From Aerophototrophica crusticola (GTDB taxonomy: Bacteria; Pseudomonadota; Alphaproteobacteria; Azospirillales; Azospirillaceae), in contig MOEB01000007.1 of the NCBI GenBank assembly GCA_001939945.1, positions 1 through 64,000 of the forward strand: 64,000 bases of DNA. The letters run 5' to 3'. The notes below the pieces were generated by a model that did not search any database, had not been told where the DNA came from, and was given only the letters and a program-made list of their open reading frames with translations. Below are positions 38,831 through 47,973 of this stretch, piece after piece (position 1 is the first letter of the stretch; each line of letters starts with the position of its first letter). The position numbers and the translations under genes were made by a program.

Positions 38831-39490
38831 TCACACGGCGACGGTGAAGGGTGCCTCGGTCTTGGTGGTGATCTCGTCCACCGTCACGCCGGGGGCCAGC
38901 TCCACCAGGGTCAGGCCGCCCTCGCCATGCTTGTCGATGGTGAAGACGCCCAGGTCGGTCACCACCATGTCCACCACCCGCGTGCCGGTCAGCGGCAAGT
39001 TGCAGGCGTTCAGCAGCTTGGGCTCAAGCGCGCCGGTCTTCTTGTCGACGGCGCAGTGCTCCATCACCACCACGACCTTCTTCACCCCGGCCACCAGGTC
39101 CATGGCGCCGCCCATGCCCTTGACCATCTTGCCCGGGATCATCCAGTTGGCCAGGTCGCCATTGGCCGCCACCTGCATGGCGCCCAGCACCGACAGGTCG
39201 ATGTGGCCGCCGCGGATCATGGCGAAGCTGTCGGCGCTGCTGAAATAGCTGCTGTAGGCCAGTTCGGTGATGGTCTGCTTGCCGGCGTTGATCAGGTCCG
39301 GGTCCTCCTCCCCCTCGAAGGGGAAGGGACCCATGCCCAGCATGCCGTTCTCCGACTGCAGGGTCACATGCATGCCGTCGGGGATGTAGTTGGCCACCAG
39401 CGTGGGGATGCCGATGCCCAGATTCACATAGAAGCCGTCGCGCAGTTCCTTGGCGGCGCGGGCGGCCATCTCGTCACGGGTCCAAGCCAT
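38831..39490 (-). CDS. scoB: 3-oxoacid CoA-transferase subunit B
   Basis: 219 aa. The catalytic glutamate is in [11 protein letters not shown] (Glu47), the standard B-subunit motif; [15 protein letters not shown] precedes it, and [15 protein letters not shown] lies mid-protein. With subunit A it transfers CoA between succinyl-CoA and acetoacetate (or a related 3-oxoacid). Acetoacetate is an end product of tyrosine catabolism, which fits hppD and phhA in the same window. It is 14 bp downstream of scoA. Confidence 0.92.
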   Translation of the reverse strand: MAWTRDEMAARAAKELRDGFYVNLGIGIPTLVANYIPDGMHVTLQSENGMLGMGPFPFEGEEDPDLINAGKQTITELAYSSYFSSADSFAMIRGGHIDLSVLGAMQVAANGDLANWMIPGKMVKGMGGAMDLVAGVKKVVVVMEHCAVDKKTGALEPKLLNACNLPLTGTRVVDMVVTDLGVFTIDKHGEGGLTLVELAPGVTVDEITTKTEAPFTVAV

Positions 39491-39504
39491 TTATCCGCCC
39501 TCCC

Positions 39505-40209
39505 TCAGTTCCGCTTCCGGGTGGTGCGCTGCTCGATGCGCTTCTCGTAGTCCTTCCCCTGGACCAGCCGCTGCACGAAGATGCCGGGGGTGTGGACATG
39601 GTCGGGGTCGATCTGGCCGACCTGGACCAGCTGCTCCACCTCCGCCACCGTGACCTTGCCGGCCATGGCCATCATCGGGTTGAAGTTCCGGGCGGTCTTC
39701 CGATAGACGAGGTTGCCTTCCGTGTCGCCCTTCCAGGCCTTGACGATGGCCAGGTCGGCGCGCAGGCCCCGCTCCATCACATAGGTCTCGCCGTCGAACT
39801 CCCGCACCTCCTTGCCCTCCGCCACCAGCGTGCCGACGCCGGTCTTGGTGAAGAAGGCGGGGATGCCGGCGCCGCCGGCGCGGATGCGTTCCGCCAGGGT
39901 GCCCTGGGGGTTGAACTCCAGCTCCAGCTCGCCGGACAGGTACTGCTGGGCGAACAGCTTGTTCTCCCCCACATAGGAGGAGACCATCTTGCGGATCTGC
40001 TTGGTTTCCAGCAGGACGCCCAAGCCGAAGCCGTCCACGCCCGCGTTGTTGGAGACCACGGTCAGGCCCTTCACGCCCGACAGCTTGATGGCCGCGATCA
40101 GGTTTTCCGGGATGCCGCACAGGCCGAAGCCGCCGGCCATGATGGTCATGTCGTCGCGCAGCAGCCCCGCCAGCGCCTCGACAGCGTCCGCATAGACCTT
40201 GTTGCTCAT
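39505..40209 (-). CDS. scoA: 3-oxoacid CoA-transferase subunit A
   Basis: 234 aa. The CoA-binding motif [15 protein letters not shown] is at about residues 24-38, with [12 protein letters not shown] and [16 protein letters not shown] following, all typical of the A subunit. It is first in the scoAB operon; its start is 217 bp from the divergent AhpD-like gene. Substrate range (acetoacetate or 3-oxoadipate) cannot be settled from sequence; general architecture favours the succinyl-CoA:3-ketoacid type. Confidence 0.92.
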   Translation of the reverse strand: MSNKVYADAVEALAGLLRDDMTIMAGGFGLCGIPENLIAAIKLSGVKGLTVVSNNAGVDGFGLGVLLETKQIRKMVSSYVGENKLFAQQYLSGELELEFNPQGTLAERIRAGGAGIPAFFTKTGVGTLVAEGKEVREFDGETYVMERGLRADLAIVKAWKGDTEGNLVYRKTARNFNPMMAMAGKVTVAEVEQLVQVGQIDPDHVHTPGIFVQRLVQGKDYEKRIEQRTTRKRN

Positions 40210-40362
40210 GGGCGTGCCTGTCGGCCTCCTCCTGGTTGTGCGGTGCGTCCGGGTTTAAGGGGCGCCCGCGGCCCTGTCAATCAGCCGCACGGGGCAGAAT
40301 GGTGAAAATCGAATCAGGTTTCAAGTCTGGTGCTCCCCCGTGTCGTGACGACGCACCGGGCT

Positions 40363-40392
40363 TGATATCTGCATACGTTTGAAGATATGCAG
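40363..40392 (+). promoter_or_regulatory. Putative promoter with overlapping inverted repeat upstream of the AhpD-like gene
   Basis: TTGATA (40363-40368) and TATGCA (40386-40391) are 17 bp apart. CTGCATA (40369-40375) and TATGCAG (40386-40392) form a perfect 7-bp inverted repeat with a 10-bp spacer that covers the -10 region. A repressor bound here would block the promoter; which one is unknown. Confidence 0.45.
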
Positions 40393-40426
40393 GATCAACG
40401 ACCACCCGATTTGAAGGGAGCATGCC

Positions 40427-40780
40427 ATGCACAAGGACTGGCCCGCCATGACGACGGAGCTGAACGGCGCGATCCGCGACCTGCGCGGGGGTGCCGCCGA
40501 CGTGATGAAGGCCTTCAGCGGCATCGCCCAGGCCGCGCTGAAGCCCGGGGCCCTGGACACCAAGACGAAGGAGCTTGTCGCCCTGGCCATCGCCGTCGCC
40601 ACCCGCTGCGACGGCTGCGTCGCCTTCCACGCCAAGGCCGCCGTGGAGCAGGGCGCCAGCCGGGAAGAGGTGATGGAGACCATGGGCATGGCCATCTACA
40701 TGGGCGCCGGCCCCTCCGTCATGTACGCCGCCCAGGCGGTGGAGGCGTATGACCAGTTCCGGGAGAAGAAGGCCGGATAA
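40427..40780 (+). CDS. Carboxymuconolactone decarboxylase / AhpD-like peroxidase
   Basis: 117 aa. The AhpD-type active site is ATRCDGCVAFHAKAA, with redox pair Cys61 and Cys64 and a proton-relay His68. Members reduce peroxiredoxins or alkyl hydroperoxides, and the related decarboxylases lack the CxxC, so an antioxidant role is the better guess. It is preceded by a promoter-like site with a palindrome. It is monocistronic. Confidence 0.88.
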   Translation: MHKDWPAMTTELNGAIRDLRGGAADVMKAFSGIAQAALKPGALDTKTKELVALAIAVATRCDGCVAFHAKAAVEQGASREEVMETMGMAIYMGAGPSVMYAAQAVEAYDQFREKKAG

Positions 40781-40911
40781 AGTCCCCGCATCCCCGGTAT
40801 GACGCGGCCGGCCATGGACCGGGCACCTCTTCCACGTTAGGTCTCCCCCGCCCCTGACGGTCCCGCCCCTATCCCGGGGCGGGATCCCCCGTCGGGGCGG
40901 CTGGACCTGAC

Positions 40912-41559
40912 ATGACCGACCTCCTCCTCTCCACCCTTATCGCCTTCCTGGTCACCATCGACCCCATCGGGCTGGGACCCATGTTCGCCGGGCTGACGGC
41001 GGGGATGGACGCGCGCTATCGCCGCCGCACCGCCGTGAAGGGCGTGCTGATCGGGGCGGGGCTGCTGTTCGGCTTTGCCTTCGTGGGCGAGCTGCTGCTG
41101 AACAGCCTCGGCATCGGCACCGGCGCCTTCCGCATCGCCGGCGGCATCCTGTTGCTGATGGTGGCCATCGACATGGTGTTCGCCCGGGAGAGCGGCCTGC
41201 GCACCGCCACCCCGGACGAGAAGGAGGAGGCCCTGCACAAGGCCGACATCTCCGTCTTTCCGCTTGCCATCCCGTTGATCGCCGGGCCGGGCGCCATGAC
41301 CAGCACCGTGCTGTTGATGGGGCGCGCCGACGGGGACCCGCTGGCCCAGGCGGCGGTGCTGGGCGTGCTGGCCGCCGTGCTGGCGGGGACGCTGCTGGTG
41401 CTGCTGTTCGCGGGGGAGGTCAGCCGCCTGCTGGGCGTCACCGGCATCAACGTGATCAACCGGGTGCTGGGCATCCTGCTGGCCGCCCTGGCCTGCCAGT
41501 TCGTCATCGACGGCATCATCGAGAGCGGCGTGCTGGCCCAGCGGGCGGGCGGGTCGTAA
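40912..41559 (+). CDS. MarC family integral membrane protein
   Basis: 215 aa with six hydrophobic segments. Family motifs: FLVTIDPIGLGPMFAGLT at the N-terminus, FRIAGGILLLMVAIDM mid-protein, and PLAIPLIAGPGAMT (about residues 122-135). The MarC family was once linked to multiple antibiotic resistance, but that link was later withdrawn for E. coli MarC; its transport function is unknown. Confidence 0.9.
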   Translation: MTDLLLSTLIAFLVTIDPIGLGPMFAGLTAGMDARYRRRTAVKGVLIGAGLLFGFAFVGELLLNSLGIGTGAFRIAGGILLLMVAIDMVFARESGLRTATPDEKEEALHKADISVFPLAIPLIAGPGAMTSTVLLMGRADGDPLAQAAVLGVLAAVLAGTLLVLLFAGEVSRLLGVTGINVINRVLGILLAALACQFVIDGIIESGVLAQRAGGS

Positions 41560-41605
41560 GATTTCCAGTTCCTCAGGCGCTGGCGCCGCATCCGCGGCTT
41601 GGCTT

Positions 41606-41625
41606 GCGCGACCACGTGGTCGCGC
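41606..41625. repeat. Perfect 20-bp palindrome between marC-type and DUF971 genes
   Basis: GCGCGACCACGTGGTCGCGC is fully self-complementary. It lies between convergent genes and could terminate both, or be a REP-type repeat. No second copy was noticed in the window. Confidence 0.5.
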
Positions 41626-41657
41626 GGCGGCAGTCGCCGCCGGGCCGGTTCCCGGCC

Positions 41658-42068
41658 TCAGCGCCGCCCGCGCGGCTCCCGGCTGAGGCCCTTGGCGTCC
41701 AGTGCCGAGAGGTAGGCGGCCCACTTCTCGTCCTGTTTGGCACCCAGCTCGTACAGGTAGGTCCAGCTGTAGATGCCGGTGTCGTGGCCGTCGTCGAAGA
41801 TCAGGCGAACGGCGTAGTTGCCCACCGGCTCCACGCCCGTGACGGCCACGGTGGCCTTGCCGGCCACGGTCTGCTTCTGCCCGGGGCCGTGGCCCTGCAC
41901 CTCGGCCGAGGGGCTTTCCACCCGCAGGTACTCCGCGGGAAGGCGGAAGGTCGCGCCGTCGTCGAAGCGTAGTTCCAGCACCCGCTCCGCCCGCTTCAGC
42001 TTGATCTCCTCCGGCCAGTGGCGGGTGCCGTGGGGGTCGGTGGCGAAGCGTTCCTCGGCCATGCCCAT
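41658..42068 (-). CDS. DUF971 domain protein (gamma-butyrobetaine hydroxylase-like N-terminal domain)
   Basis: 136 aa. The DUF971 fold is seen in HWPEEIKLKRAERVLELRFDDGATFRLPAEYLRVESPSAEV and the later VGNYAVRLIFDDGHDTGIYSWTYLYEL. In eukaryotic hydroxylases this module forms an N-terminal zinc-like domain, but stand-alone bacterial versions have been linked to Fe-S or Mrp-type functions without firm proof. It is the last gene of a run with Trm112, 3 bp after it. Confidence 0.88.
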   Translation of the reverse strand: MGMAEERFATDPHGTRHWPEEIKLKRAERVLELRFDDGATFRLPAEYLRVESPSAEVQGHGPGQKQTVAGKATVAVTGVEPVGNYAVRLIFDDGHDTGIYSWTYLYELGAKQDEKWAAYLSALDAKGLSREPRGRR

Positions 42069-42071
42069 GCC

Positions 42072-42266
42072 TCAGGCGGCCGGGGCGTCGAGGGGGCGGG
42101 CCTCGTCCACCAGCATGATGGGGATGCCGTCGCGGATGGGATAGGCCAAGCCGGCGCGGTCGCTGACCAGCTCCTGCCGCTCGGAATCATACCGCAGGGG
42201 GCCCTTGGTCAGGGGGCAGACCAGGATCTCCAGCAGCTTGGGGTCCACCTTGGCGGGCTCGGGCAT
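42072..42266 (-). CDS. Trm112 family protein
   Basis: 64 aa, the standard length for the small bacterial Trm112-like (YcaR) proteins. The motif [17 protein letters not shown] is followed by the [23 protein letters not shown] end. Eukaryotic and archaeal Trm112 activates methyltransferases; the bacterial form keeps only one of the usual zinc cysteine pairs' positions here (CP), so it may not bind zinc. It is followed closely by the DUF971 gene. Confidence 0.9.
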   Translation of the reverse strand: MPEPAKVDPKLLEILVCPLTKGPLRYDSERQELVSDRAGLAYPIRDGIPIMLVDEARPLDAPAA

Positions 42267-42347
42267 GGGGTGCCTCCTCTTCTCGCGTGCGATACGGGTG
42301 TAGCAGCGGGGTGGCCGGGTTGACCAGCCTTCCCAAGGGCAAAACCC

Positions 42348-43007
42348 CTAATGCCGCGCCGTCTCCCCGCCCGGCACGTCGTGCACCGCCATCTCGATCA
42401 GGGTCTGCAGCAGGTCGGCCCGGTCCTTCAGGCACGGCGCCTCCAGCAGGGCCTGCTTCTCCGGCGGGTCGAAGGGGCAGATCATGGCGAGCGAGGTGAT
42501 CAGCCGTTCGTCCTCCGCCCCCGTCACCGCGTCCCAGTTCACGGTGATGCCCTGCTGGCGGAAATACTGGCGCAGTACCGGCACCAGCCGGTCGCGGTCC
42601 ACCCCGCCCACCTCCTCCGCCAGGTCGGCCGCGAAGGGGGTCCAGTCCGGCACCACGCGCCGGTAGCCCCGGGTGGTGGGCAGCTCCTCCCCCAGGGCGA
42701 ACCGGCAGACGCCGGTCAGGGTGATGAGGAAGCGGCCGTCATCCGTCTCCGCGAAGGAGGTGATGCGGCCGGCACAGCCCAGGCCATAGAGGCGCGGCGG
42801 TCGTTCCGGCGCCTCCGTGGCCTGGGGCTGGATCATGCCGATCATCCGGTCCGAGGCCAGCGCGTCCTGGACCATGGCCAGGTAGCGCGGCTCGAAGATG
42901 TTCAGGGGCAGCTTGCCCCGGGGCAGCAGCAGCACCCCCATGAGGGGGAACACCGGGATGCTGCCCGGCAGTTGCTCGAAGGTGGGGTCGAACGGGTTTG
43001 CGGTCAT
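42348..43007 (-). CDS. LON-substrate-binding (N-terminal LON) domain protein
   Basis: 219 aa. It corresponds to the N-terminal substrate-binding region of Lon protease without ATPase or protease domains: LPGSIPVFPLMGVLLLPRGKLPLNIFEPRYLAMVQDAL at residues 14-51, then GCAGRITSF and GVCRFAL. The stand-alone form is common next to the thioredoxin/TPR gene in alphaproteobacteria and is thought to act in protein quality control. It overlaps the upstream cnoX stop by ATGA. Confidence 0.92.
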   Translation of the reverse strand: MTANPFDPTFEQLPGSIPVFPLMGVLLLPRGKLPLNIFEPRYLAMVQDALASDRMIGMIQPQATEAPERPPRLYGLGCAGRITSFAETDDGRFLITLTGVCRFALGEELPTTRGYRRVVPDWTPFAADLAEEVGGVDRDRLVPVLRQYFRQQGITVNWDAVTGAEDERLITSLAMICPFDPPEKQALLEAPCLKDRADLLQTLIEMAVHDVPGGETARH

Positions 43008-43945
43008 GAAAATAAGATAGAGGACAATTTCCGTCGGGCCATGACCGTCAGCTTGTCCGTGGGCCCGAAAGCCTCAAAAAGTTTGACGAGCTGCTTGCGG
43101 GCGGCCTGCTCGTTCCACTCCCGGTCGCGCTTCACGATCTCCAACAGCGCCTCCACCGCCGGTTCCCGCTGCCCGTTGGCATAGAGGGCCATGGCCAGGT
43201 CGTAACGGGCCTGGTGGTCGTCGGGGTCCCGGGCCACCTTGGCCTGCAGCTCGCCCACCGGGCCGGCCTCGGCGGCCTGCTTCTTAAGGTCGAGCTGGGT
43301 GCGGATGGCCGCCAGCTCCGGCGCCTTGGCCAGGGCCGGCGGGGCCTCGGCCAGCATCTGCTCGGCCTCCTGCGTCTGGTCCACGGCCAGCAGGCAGCGG
43401 ATCAGGCCGGCATAGGCCGCGGCGTTCTCCGGCTCCTCCTGCATCACGGCGCTGTACAGGGCGGCGGCCTGCTGCGGGTCGCCGCCCTCCAGCAACTGCT
43501 TCGCCTCCTCCAGCACCTGGGCCAGGTCGGGGCCGCCGGCAGCGCCGCCGGCCATCTGCACCAGCCGGTCCACGAACTGCTTCACCTGGCTTTCGGGCAG
43601 GGCGCCCTGGAAGCCGTCCACGGGCCGGCCCTGGAAGAAGGCGTAGACCGTGGGGATGGACTGCACGCGGAGCTGCCCGGCCACGGCCGGGTTCTTGTCC
43701 GTGTCGATCTTCACCATGCGCACGGCGCCCTTGGCCGCGCGGACCGCCTTTTCCAGGAGGGGGCCCAGCGTCTTGCAGGGGCCGCACCAGGTGGCCCAGA
43801 AATCGACGATGACGGGCACGTTGCGCGACGCCTCGATCACGTCGGCCATGAAGCTGGCGTCCGTGCCGTCCTTCACCGGGTCGGCTCCGGCGGGGGCGTT
43901 GGCGGGGGCCGGCTTGGCGCCGGGGCCCATGGGGAAACCTTGCAT
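43004..43945 (-). CDS. cnoX: Thioredoxin-TPR co-chaperone CnoX (YbbN-like)
   Basis: 313 aa from the ATG at 43945; the frame upstream is GC-rich non-homologous sequence. The N-terminal thioredoxin domain has WATWCGPCK (Cys54, Cys57). The C-terminal half (about residues 165-310) is TPR-like helices (LLEGGDPQQAAALYSAVMQEEPENAAAYAGLIRCLL). CnoX proteins hold unfolding and oxidation-prone substrates and pass them to GroEL or DnaK. Unlike E. coli CnoX, which has SxxC, this one keeps both active-site cysteines, so it may also act as a redox enzyme, as in Caulobacter. It is first in a four-gene run toward DUF971. Confidence 0.88.
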   Translation of the reverse strand: MQGFPMGPGAKPAPANAPAGADPVKDGTDASFMADVIEASRNVPVIVDFWATWCGPCKTLGPLLEKAVRAAKGAVRMVKIDTDKNPAVAGQLRVQSIPTVYAFFQGRPVDGFQGALPESQVKQFVDRLVQMAGGAAGGPDLAQVLEEAKQLLEGGDPQQAAALYSAVMQEEPENAAAYAGLIRCLLAVDQTQEAEQMLAEAPPALAKAPELAAIRTQLDLKKQAAEAGPVGELQAKVARDPDDHQARYDLAMALYANGQREPAVEALLEIVKRDREWNEQAARKQLVKLFEAFGPTDKLTVMARRKLSSILFS

Positions 43946-44110
43946 GGCTGTCGTCCGTCCCGTGGTCTTCTTCGCGTGTGGCCCCGGCCCGGGGCGGGTC
44001 CCGGGGCTGTCCGGGGTTATATAGGCCACCCGTCCCCGTTGCGCCAACAGGGCAGCCGGGCGAGGCGCGCAGGGGCCCCCAAGTTTTTTCATGAAGGCCC
44101 AACAAAAGGC

Positions 44111-44138
44111 TTGCGCGGCCAAATTTGCTGGCTATATT
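44111..44138 (+). promoter_or_regulatory. Putative promoter of the tRNA-Gly gene
   Basis: TTGCGC (44111-44116) and TATATT (44133-44138) are 16 bp apart, 74 bp upstream of the tRNA. There is no ORF of its own in the 266-bp gap between cnoX and the tRNA. A G/C-rich discriminator follows the -10 element, as in stringently controlled tRNA promoters. Confidence 0.5.
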
Positions 44139-44211
44139 CCGCGCTCACCGCCGGGCACCACCCGGTGGCGCCCTGAAACGGGCCGCCGGAAACGGCGAAT
44201 TGACTGGCGAT

Positions 44212-44286
44212 GCGGGCGTAGCTCAGGGGTAGAGCACAACCTTGCCAAGGTTGGGGTCGAGGGTTCGAATCCCTTCGCCCGCTCCA
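44212..44286 (+). tRNA. tRNA-Gly (anticodon GCC)
   Basis: 75 nt with encoded CCA. The acceptor arms GCGGGCG and CGCCCGC pair fully; the D-arm is GCTCAGGGGTAGAGC; the anticodon loop is CTTGCCAAG, giving GCC; and the T-arm is GAGGGTTCGAATCCCTTC. An accessory region begins directly after its terminator, so the 3' end may be an integration site. Confidence 0.97.
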
Positions 44287-44303
44287 GTCAAATCAAGGGT
44301 TTA

Positions 44304-44337
44304 GCAAAAGGGCCGGGTGCTTACCCGGCCCTTTTGC
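44304..44337 (+). terminator. Terminator after tRNA-Gly
   Basis: GCAAAAGGGCCGGGT and ACCCGGCCCTTTTGC form a perfect 15-bp stem with a GCTT loop. The TTTT is in the 3' arm. It begins 18 bp after the tRNA. Confidence 0.85.
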
Positions 44338-44395
44338 TTTGTCCGGGTAAGCACTGGGTAAGCAGCGGGCCGGAACAAAGGTTTACGCGCCGTAT

Positions 44396-44478
44396 CCCGA
44401 GGGATCGGGGGCGTTGCCCGAGGGATCGGGGGCGACATCCCGAGGAGTCGGGGGCTGCTGCCCGAGGTCCTGGGGGAG
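44396..44478. repeat. Four tandem 21-22-bp hairpin-forming repeats
   Basis: CCCGAGG marks fall at 44396, 44417, 44439 and 44461. The first two units are CCCGAGGGATCGGGGGCG, the third CCCGAGGAGTCGGGGGC, the fourth diverged. Each unit is a small inverted repeat (CCCGA...TCGGG). They lie between the tRNA terminator and the first pseudogene of the accessory region. Confidence 0.7.
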
Positions 44479-44504
44479 GGCGCCCACCCCGCCGGGCGGC
44501 CGCC

Positions 44505-46685
44505 ATGACCAGCGCCGACGCCCTGCCTCCGCCCGGGCGCATGGTCCGGGTTGCCCGGGCTGCCCGCCAGCATGACGGGGCCGAGATGGTGGAGCCGCGG
44601 GAGCTGGCGGCGGCGCGCTTCGTGGCCGGCCAGTCCCCGTCCCTCGCCGCCCGCCGCCTGTTGCTGCTGATGGTGGTGGCCGCGGCGGAGGCCGGCTTCG
44701 CCGCCCAGCGGCACCGCTTGGCCAAGGGCGACTGTCCCTGTCGCGGCTGAAGACCAAGGGGGAGCGGAAGGAGTATGAACGGCGGGCCGACAGCCACCGC
44801 GCCACCTTGGCGCGCTGGCTGCGGGACAACCTGGAAGCCGCATTGTCGGCACGGCTGAATGGGCGCGATGTGGCACTGTCCGCCCTGGCCGCCGACGCCA
44901 GGCTGAAGCCGTCGGAGCGGCGGGACCCCATGTCCCTGCTGGACTTGGCCATGGGCCACCTGCTGGCCACCGCCTTGGAGGACAAGTACCCCCACTACCC
45001 GCGCTTCGCCGTGCGGGTGGGGGAAGAGGAGCGGCAGCCCTTCTGCGACGACGCGCTGCGCCTGCTGGCGGGCATGGACCGCTCCCGCCAGGGCCTTGCC
45101 GTGCTGGAGGTCTTGCGCCTGCGGGAGGGGGAAGGCATCCGCACCCGCAGCTCCCCTTATGCCAAGGCCATCCTGGAGCAGCGGGGCGAGGGCCAGGTGG
45201 TGAACCGGGCCGATTTGGTTCGCGGCACCGACCCGGTGCTGTGGGAGCCGTTCCGGCTGGAGCCGGAGTACCTGTCCGTGTCCGTCGTCGCCCTGGTCCA
45301 CCAGGGCGACGCGGCGCTGCGCATTGATGGGGTGGAGTATGACGCCACCCGGCTGCGCCAGCTGGCCGGGCTATGCAGCGCCCGGGTGGCCGGGTTCAGC
45401 GTGCTGCAACGCCCCAAGGGCATCCCGGAGGGCAAGCTGGCCACCGACCGCGGCTGGGAGGAGCTGGTCCCCGACCTGCGCGCCCAGGCGGAGCTGGCCA
45501 TCACAAACGCCCTGAACGCCAAGCGGGAGCTGCAAGGCGGGCTGCAGCTCTGGGGCCTGCCGCCGCTGACGGCGGGGGAGCAGGCGGCCTGGGCCACCAG
45601 GTGGAGCGGTGGAAGGAGTTCCTGGAGGCCCTGCGCGCCTATGACTGCCCGGCCAAGCTGCGCAGCCTGCGCTGGGACCTGGAGACCATCGCCAGCCATG
45701 CCCCCGGCCGGCACGCCGTGGCGCAGGTGGTCGCCCTCCGCGAGGCGGTGGAGCAATTATCCTCCCCCACCAACTACCTGATGCAGGCGGAGGGGGTGCT
45801 GCGTCCCGACGACCCGTTCCAGGCCAGCCTGGCCGCGGTGCGGGAGGAGGTGCGGGCCCTGTTCGCCGACCCCGCCCGCCGCACCGACCCCGCCGCCCAC
45901 GCGGGGCTGCACAAGTCGCTGGAGGCGGTGAAGCGCGACTATGTGGAGCATTACCGCCGCCTGCACGCCGCCGCCCGGCTGACCAGCGCGCAGGCGACGG
46001 AGCGGGACGCCCGGCTGAAGGGGGGCTGCGGCTCGACCTGGAGCGCCTGTCCGCCATCCCCATCCTGCCCACGGCCCGGCTGGCGGACTGCCACATGCTG
46101 GCGGCGCAGGAGCTGGAGCACACCGCCACCTGCCCCCATTGCCAGTTCCGCCCGGCCCAGGACGCCCTGTTCGGCCGCGACATGGCCCGGGCCCTGTCCA
46201 CCCTGGAGAACCGGCTGCACGGCTTGGGCGACACCTGGACCCAGTCCCTGCGGGCGGAGCTGGCGCGGCCCCAGGCGCAGGAGGGCCTGGCCCTGTTGTC
46301 GGCGGCGGAGCGCCGGATGGTGGAGGACTTCCTGGAGGACGGCGCCCTGCCGGAGCCGGTCGAGGACGACTTCGTCGCAGCCCTGCGCGCCGCCCTGCAA
46401 TCCTTGCGGCCGGTGACGCTGGAGGAAGCCTCCCTGCTGGCCGCCCTGCCTGGCGACGGCGCCCCCACCACCGTCAAGGACCTGCGCGACCGCTTCAACA
46501 CCGACCTGCGCACCCTGCTGGGCAGTCACACGGAGGCGGAGGTGCGCGTGACCTTCCAGGACGGGGCGAAGGGGTATGGGGACGGGGCGCCTACTCCCCC
46601 GCCTTGCCCCCCTTCCCCTCGCCGCGCAGCTTCACGGCGGTGTCCAGCATCTTGTCAAACATCTTCTCGAACGGGGCGGGGTTGA
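44505..46685 (+). pseudogene. DUF6079 family (PglY-like) gene remnant, truncated and frameshifted
   Basis: The C-terminal ~700 residues of a DUF6079 protein are spread over four successive reading frames. Frame 3 (to about 44730) has ELAAARFVAGQSPSLAARRL. Frame 2 (about 44733-45596) has LEDKYPHYPRFAVRV and GEGQVVNRADLV. Frame 1 (about 45597-46020) has KLRSLRWDLETIASH and HKSLEAVKRDYVEHYRRLH. Frame 3 again (from about 46024) has TCPHCQFRP and EVRVTFQDG. Shifts lie near 44725-44735, 45590-45600, and at a run of six G (46020-46025). The N-terminal AAA+ half with Walker A is missing. DUF6079/PglY ATPases belong to BREX-type and related anti-phage systems. Homopolymer sequencing error could account for one shift, hardly for the missing half. 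Confidence 0.75.
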
Positions 46686-47802
46686 GCTTCTCCCGTTCGA
46701 TCTCAATGGTGGACTCGCCTTTCTTCAAGCGTTGGTTTCGATCCACCTTCAGCAGTTCTTTGCCAGCGTCCACAAAGGCTTTGCCCTTTGGGTCGGCCGT
46801 GCTGGCAAGAAGAGCAACAAGACGCATATCGAGGTTTGTGATCTCGTTTTGAAAGTACTTTATCTCTGATAGGCTAGCTCTATATAGATTTAAGAAGAAG
46901 AATGCTATAATCTCGACCAAAAGTGCTACGCTTGATCTCGGTATAAAATAAATCCAGAATTTTGATCCAGACATTTCTGATTGATTGAAGTCTGATAAAC
47001 TGAATATTAGGATGCCGATTCCTAATGTGCTTATTGCAATTCCAATCAATAAGTTCACGTTCCCACGGCGTGTCAAGCTTTCTACTTCCGCTGCAAGGCG
47101 GTCTTTTGCTCTTTGCAATTCAAAATATAGGCTACGTAGAATAATACTGTGTAGCCCGGGAACATCGGACAACAGTGACTGAATAGGTTGGAGGACATCA
47201 GCAGACAAACCTTGATCATCCGTATTTTTACTTGATAATGCTGAATATTTGCCCAGATTATGCTCAATATTGTAATGATGTTCTCGTGAAGAAACATCTT
47301 TATTTTCGAATCGATCAGAAGAATCAGTTGTATTCATAAGAGAGCTATCTAATTTCTTTTCTGATCCATAACTTTTGTGGTCGTTAAGATAGAAAGCCAA
47401 CCTTCTGAATAAAAATATAAGGATAAGGAAAATATACCCGCTGCCTCCAGCAATCATCGCAAGCTCAACTATATTTTCGTATTGACTTCTATATGAATTA
47501 TCAATATACTCTACAAGAAAAAATCTGTGTATCGCCGCAATAATGAAAACCATTGCCGGAGCCCATGAGTATCCAAGAATGCTTCCCTCGGTTTCCGGGG
47601 CCAGGAAGTCTGTGTAGGTTTTATTTATATCTGATTTGATTGTTTTCATAAGCTTTCCTGATCTGCGCGACTTTTCATCGCGAAGTTTACGATCAGCAGC
47701 CATTTTACCTAATATGTCGAAATTTTCGTTTTGACCGAGACCAGCGTTATCGACGTGCGGCTTCTGCTGAACATCAAGCTGAGTGCTATCCAAGCCTGTC
47801 AT
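46591..47802 (-). CDS. AT-rich membrane protein with four transmembrane segments, unknown function
   Basis: 403 aa, not recognised. Hydrophobic helices lie at about residues 80-97 (APAMVFIIAAIHRFF), 115-137 (YIFLILIFLF), 255-275 (NLLIGIAISTLGIGILIF) and 290-312 (SSVALLVEIIAFFFLNLY). The regions between are Ser/Asp-rich and then coiled-coil-like (LQRAKDRLAAEVESL). The body of the gene is clearly AT-rich while the last 200 bp (46591-46800) are GC-rich, so the 3' end may be a fusion or read-through into host-like DNA. It overlaps the pseudogene upstream by about 95 bp, tail to tail. A membrane effector of a defence system is a possibility but cannot be shown. Confidence 0.6.
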   Translation of the reverse strand: MTGLDSTQLDVQQKPHVDNAGLGQNENFDILGKMAADRKLRDEKSRRSGKLMKTIKSDINKTYTDFLAPETEGSILGYSWAPAMVFIIAAIHRFFLVEYIDNSYRSQYENIVELAMIAGGSGYIFLILIFLFRRLAFYLNDHKSYGSEKKLDSSLMNTTDSSDRFENKDVSSREHHYNIEHNLGKYSALSSKNTDDQGLSADVLQPIQSLLSDVPGLHSIILRSLYFELQRAKDRLAAEVESLTRRGNVNLLIGIAISTLGIGILIFSLSDFNQSEMSGSKFWIYFIPRSSVALLVEIIAFFFLNLYRASLSEIKYFQNEITNLDMRLVALLASTADPKGKAFVDAGKELLKVDRNQRLKKGESTIEIEREKLNPAPFEKMFDKMLDTAVKLRGEGKGGKAGE

Positions 47803-47973
47803 TTTTTCCTCCGCACTAATGCCATAGTAACATCGCGCGCCATCATTCCGCCACCCCCCACGCCCCCCACCCCATCCCCCCGGCCCTATCGGCTATGGTC
47901 GCTGCCTTCCGGGAGTTGAGGGGTTGGGGTTGGTTGGGGGGGTGCCCGGGCGGCGGCGGGGGCCGGGGGGCCG

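Noticed and set aside
41606-41625. Perfect palindrome as a phage attachment site
   Set aside because: No integrase, direct repeats or composition change nearby.
44212-44286. A second copy of the tRNA-Gly 3' end as attR of the island
   Set aside because: Reading the region to about 54.2 kb I saw no repeat of the T-arm/acceptor sequence; absence by eye is not proof, but the site was not called.
44396-44478. Tandem repeats as a CRISPR array
   Set aside because: Units are directly adjacent, imperfect and have no spacers.
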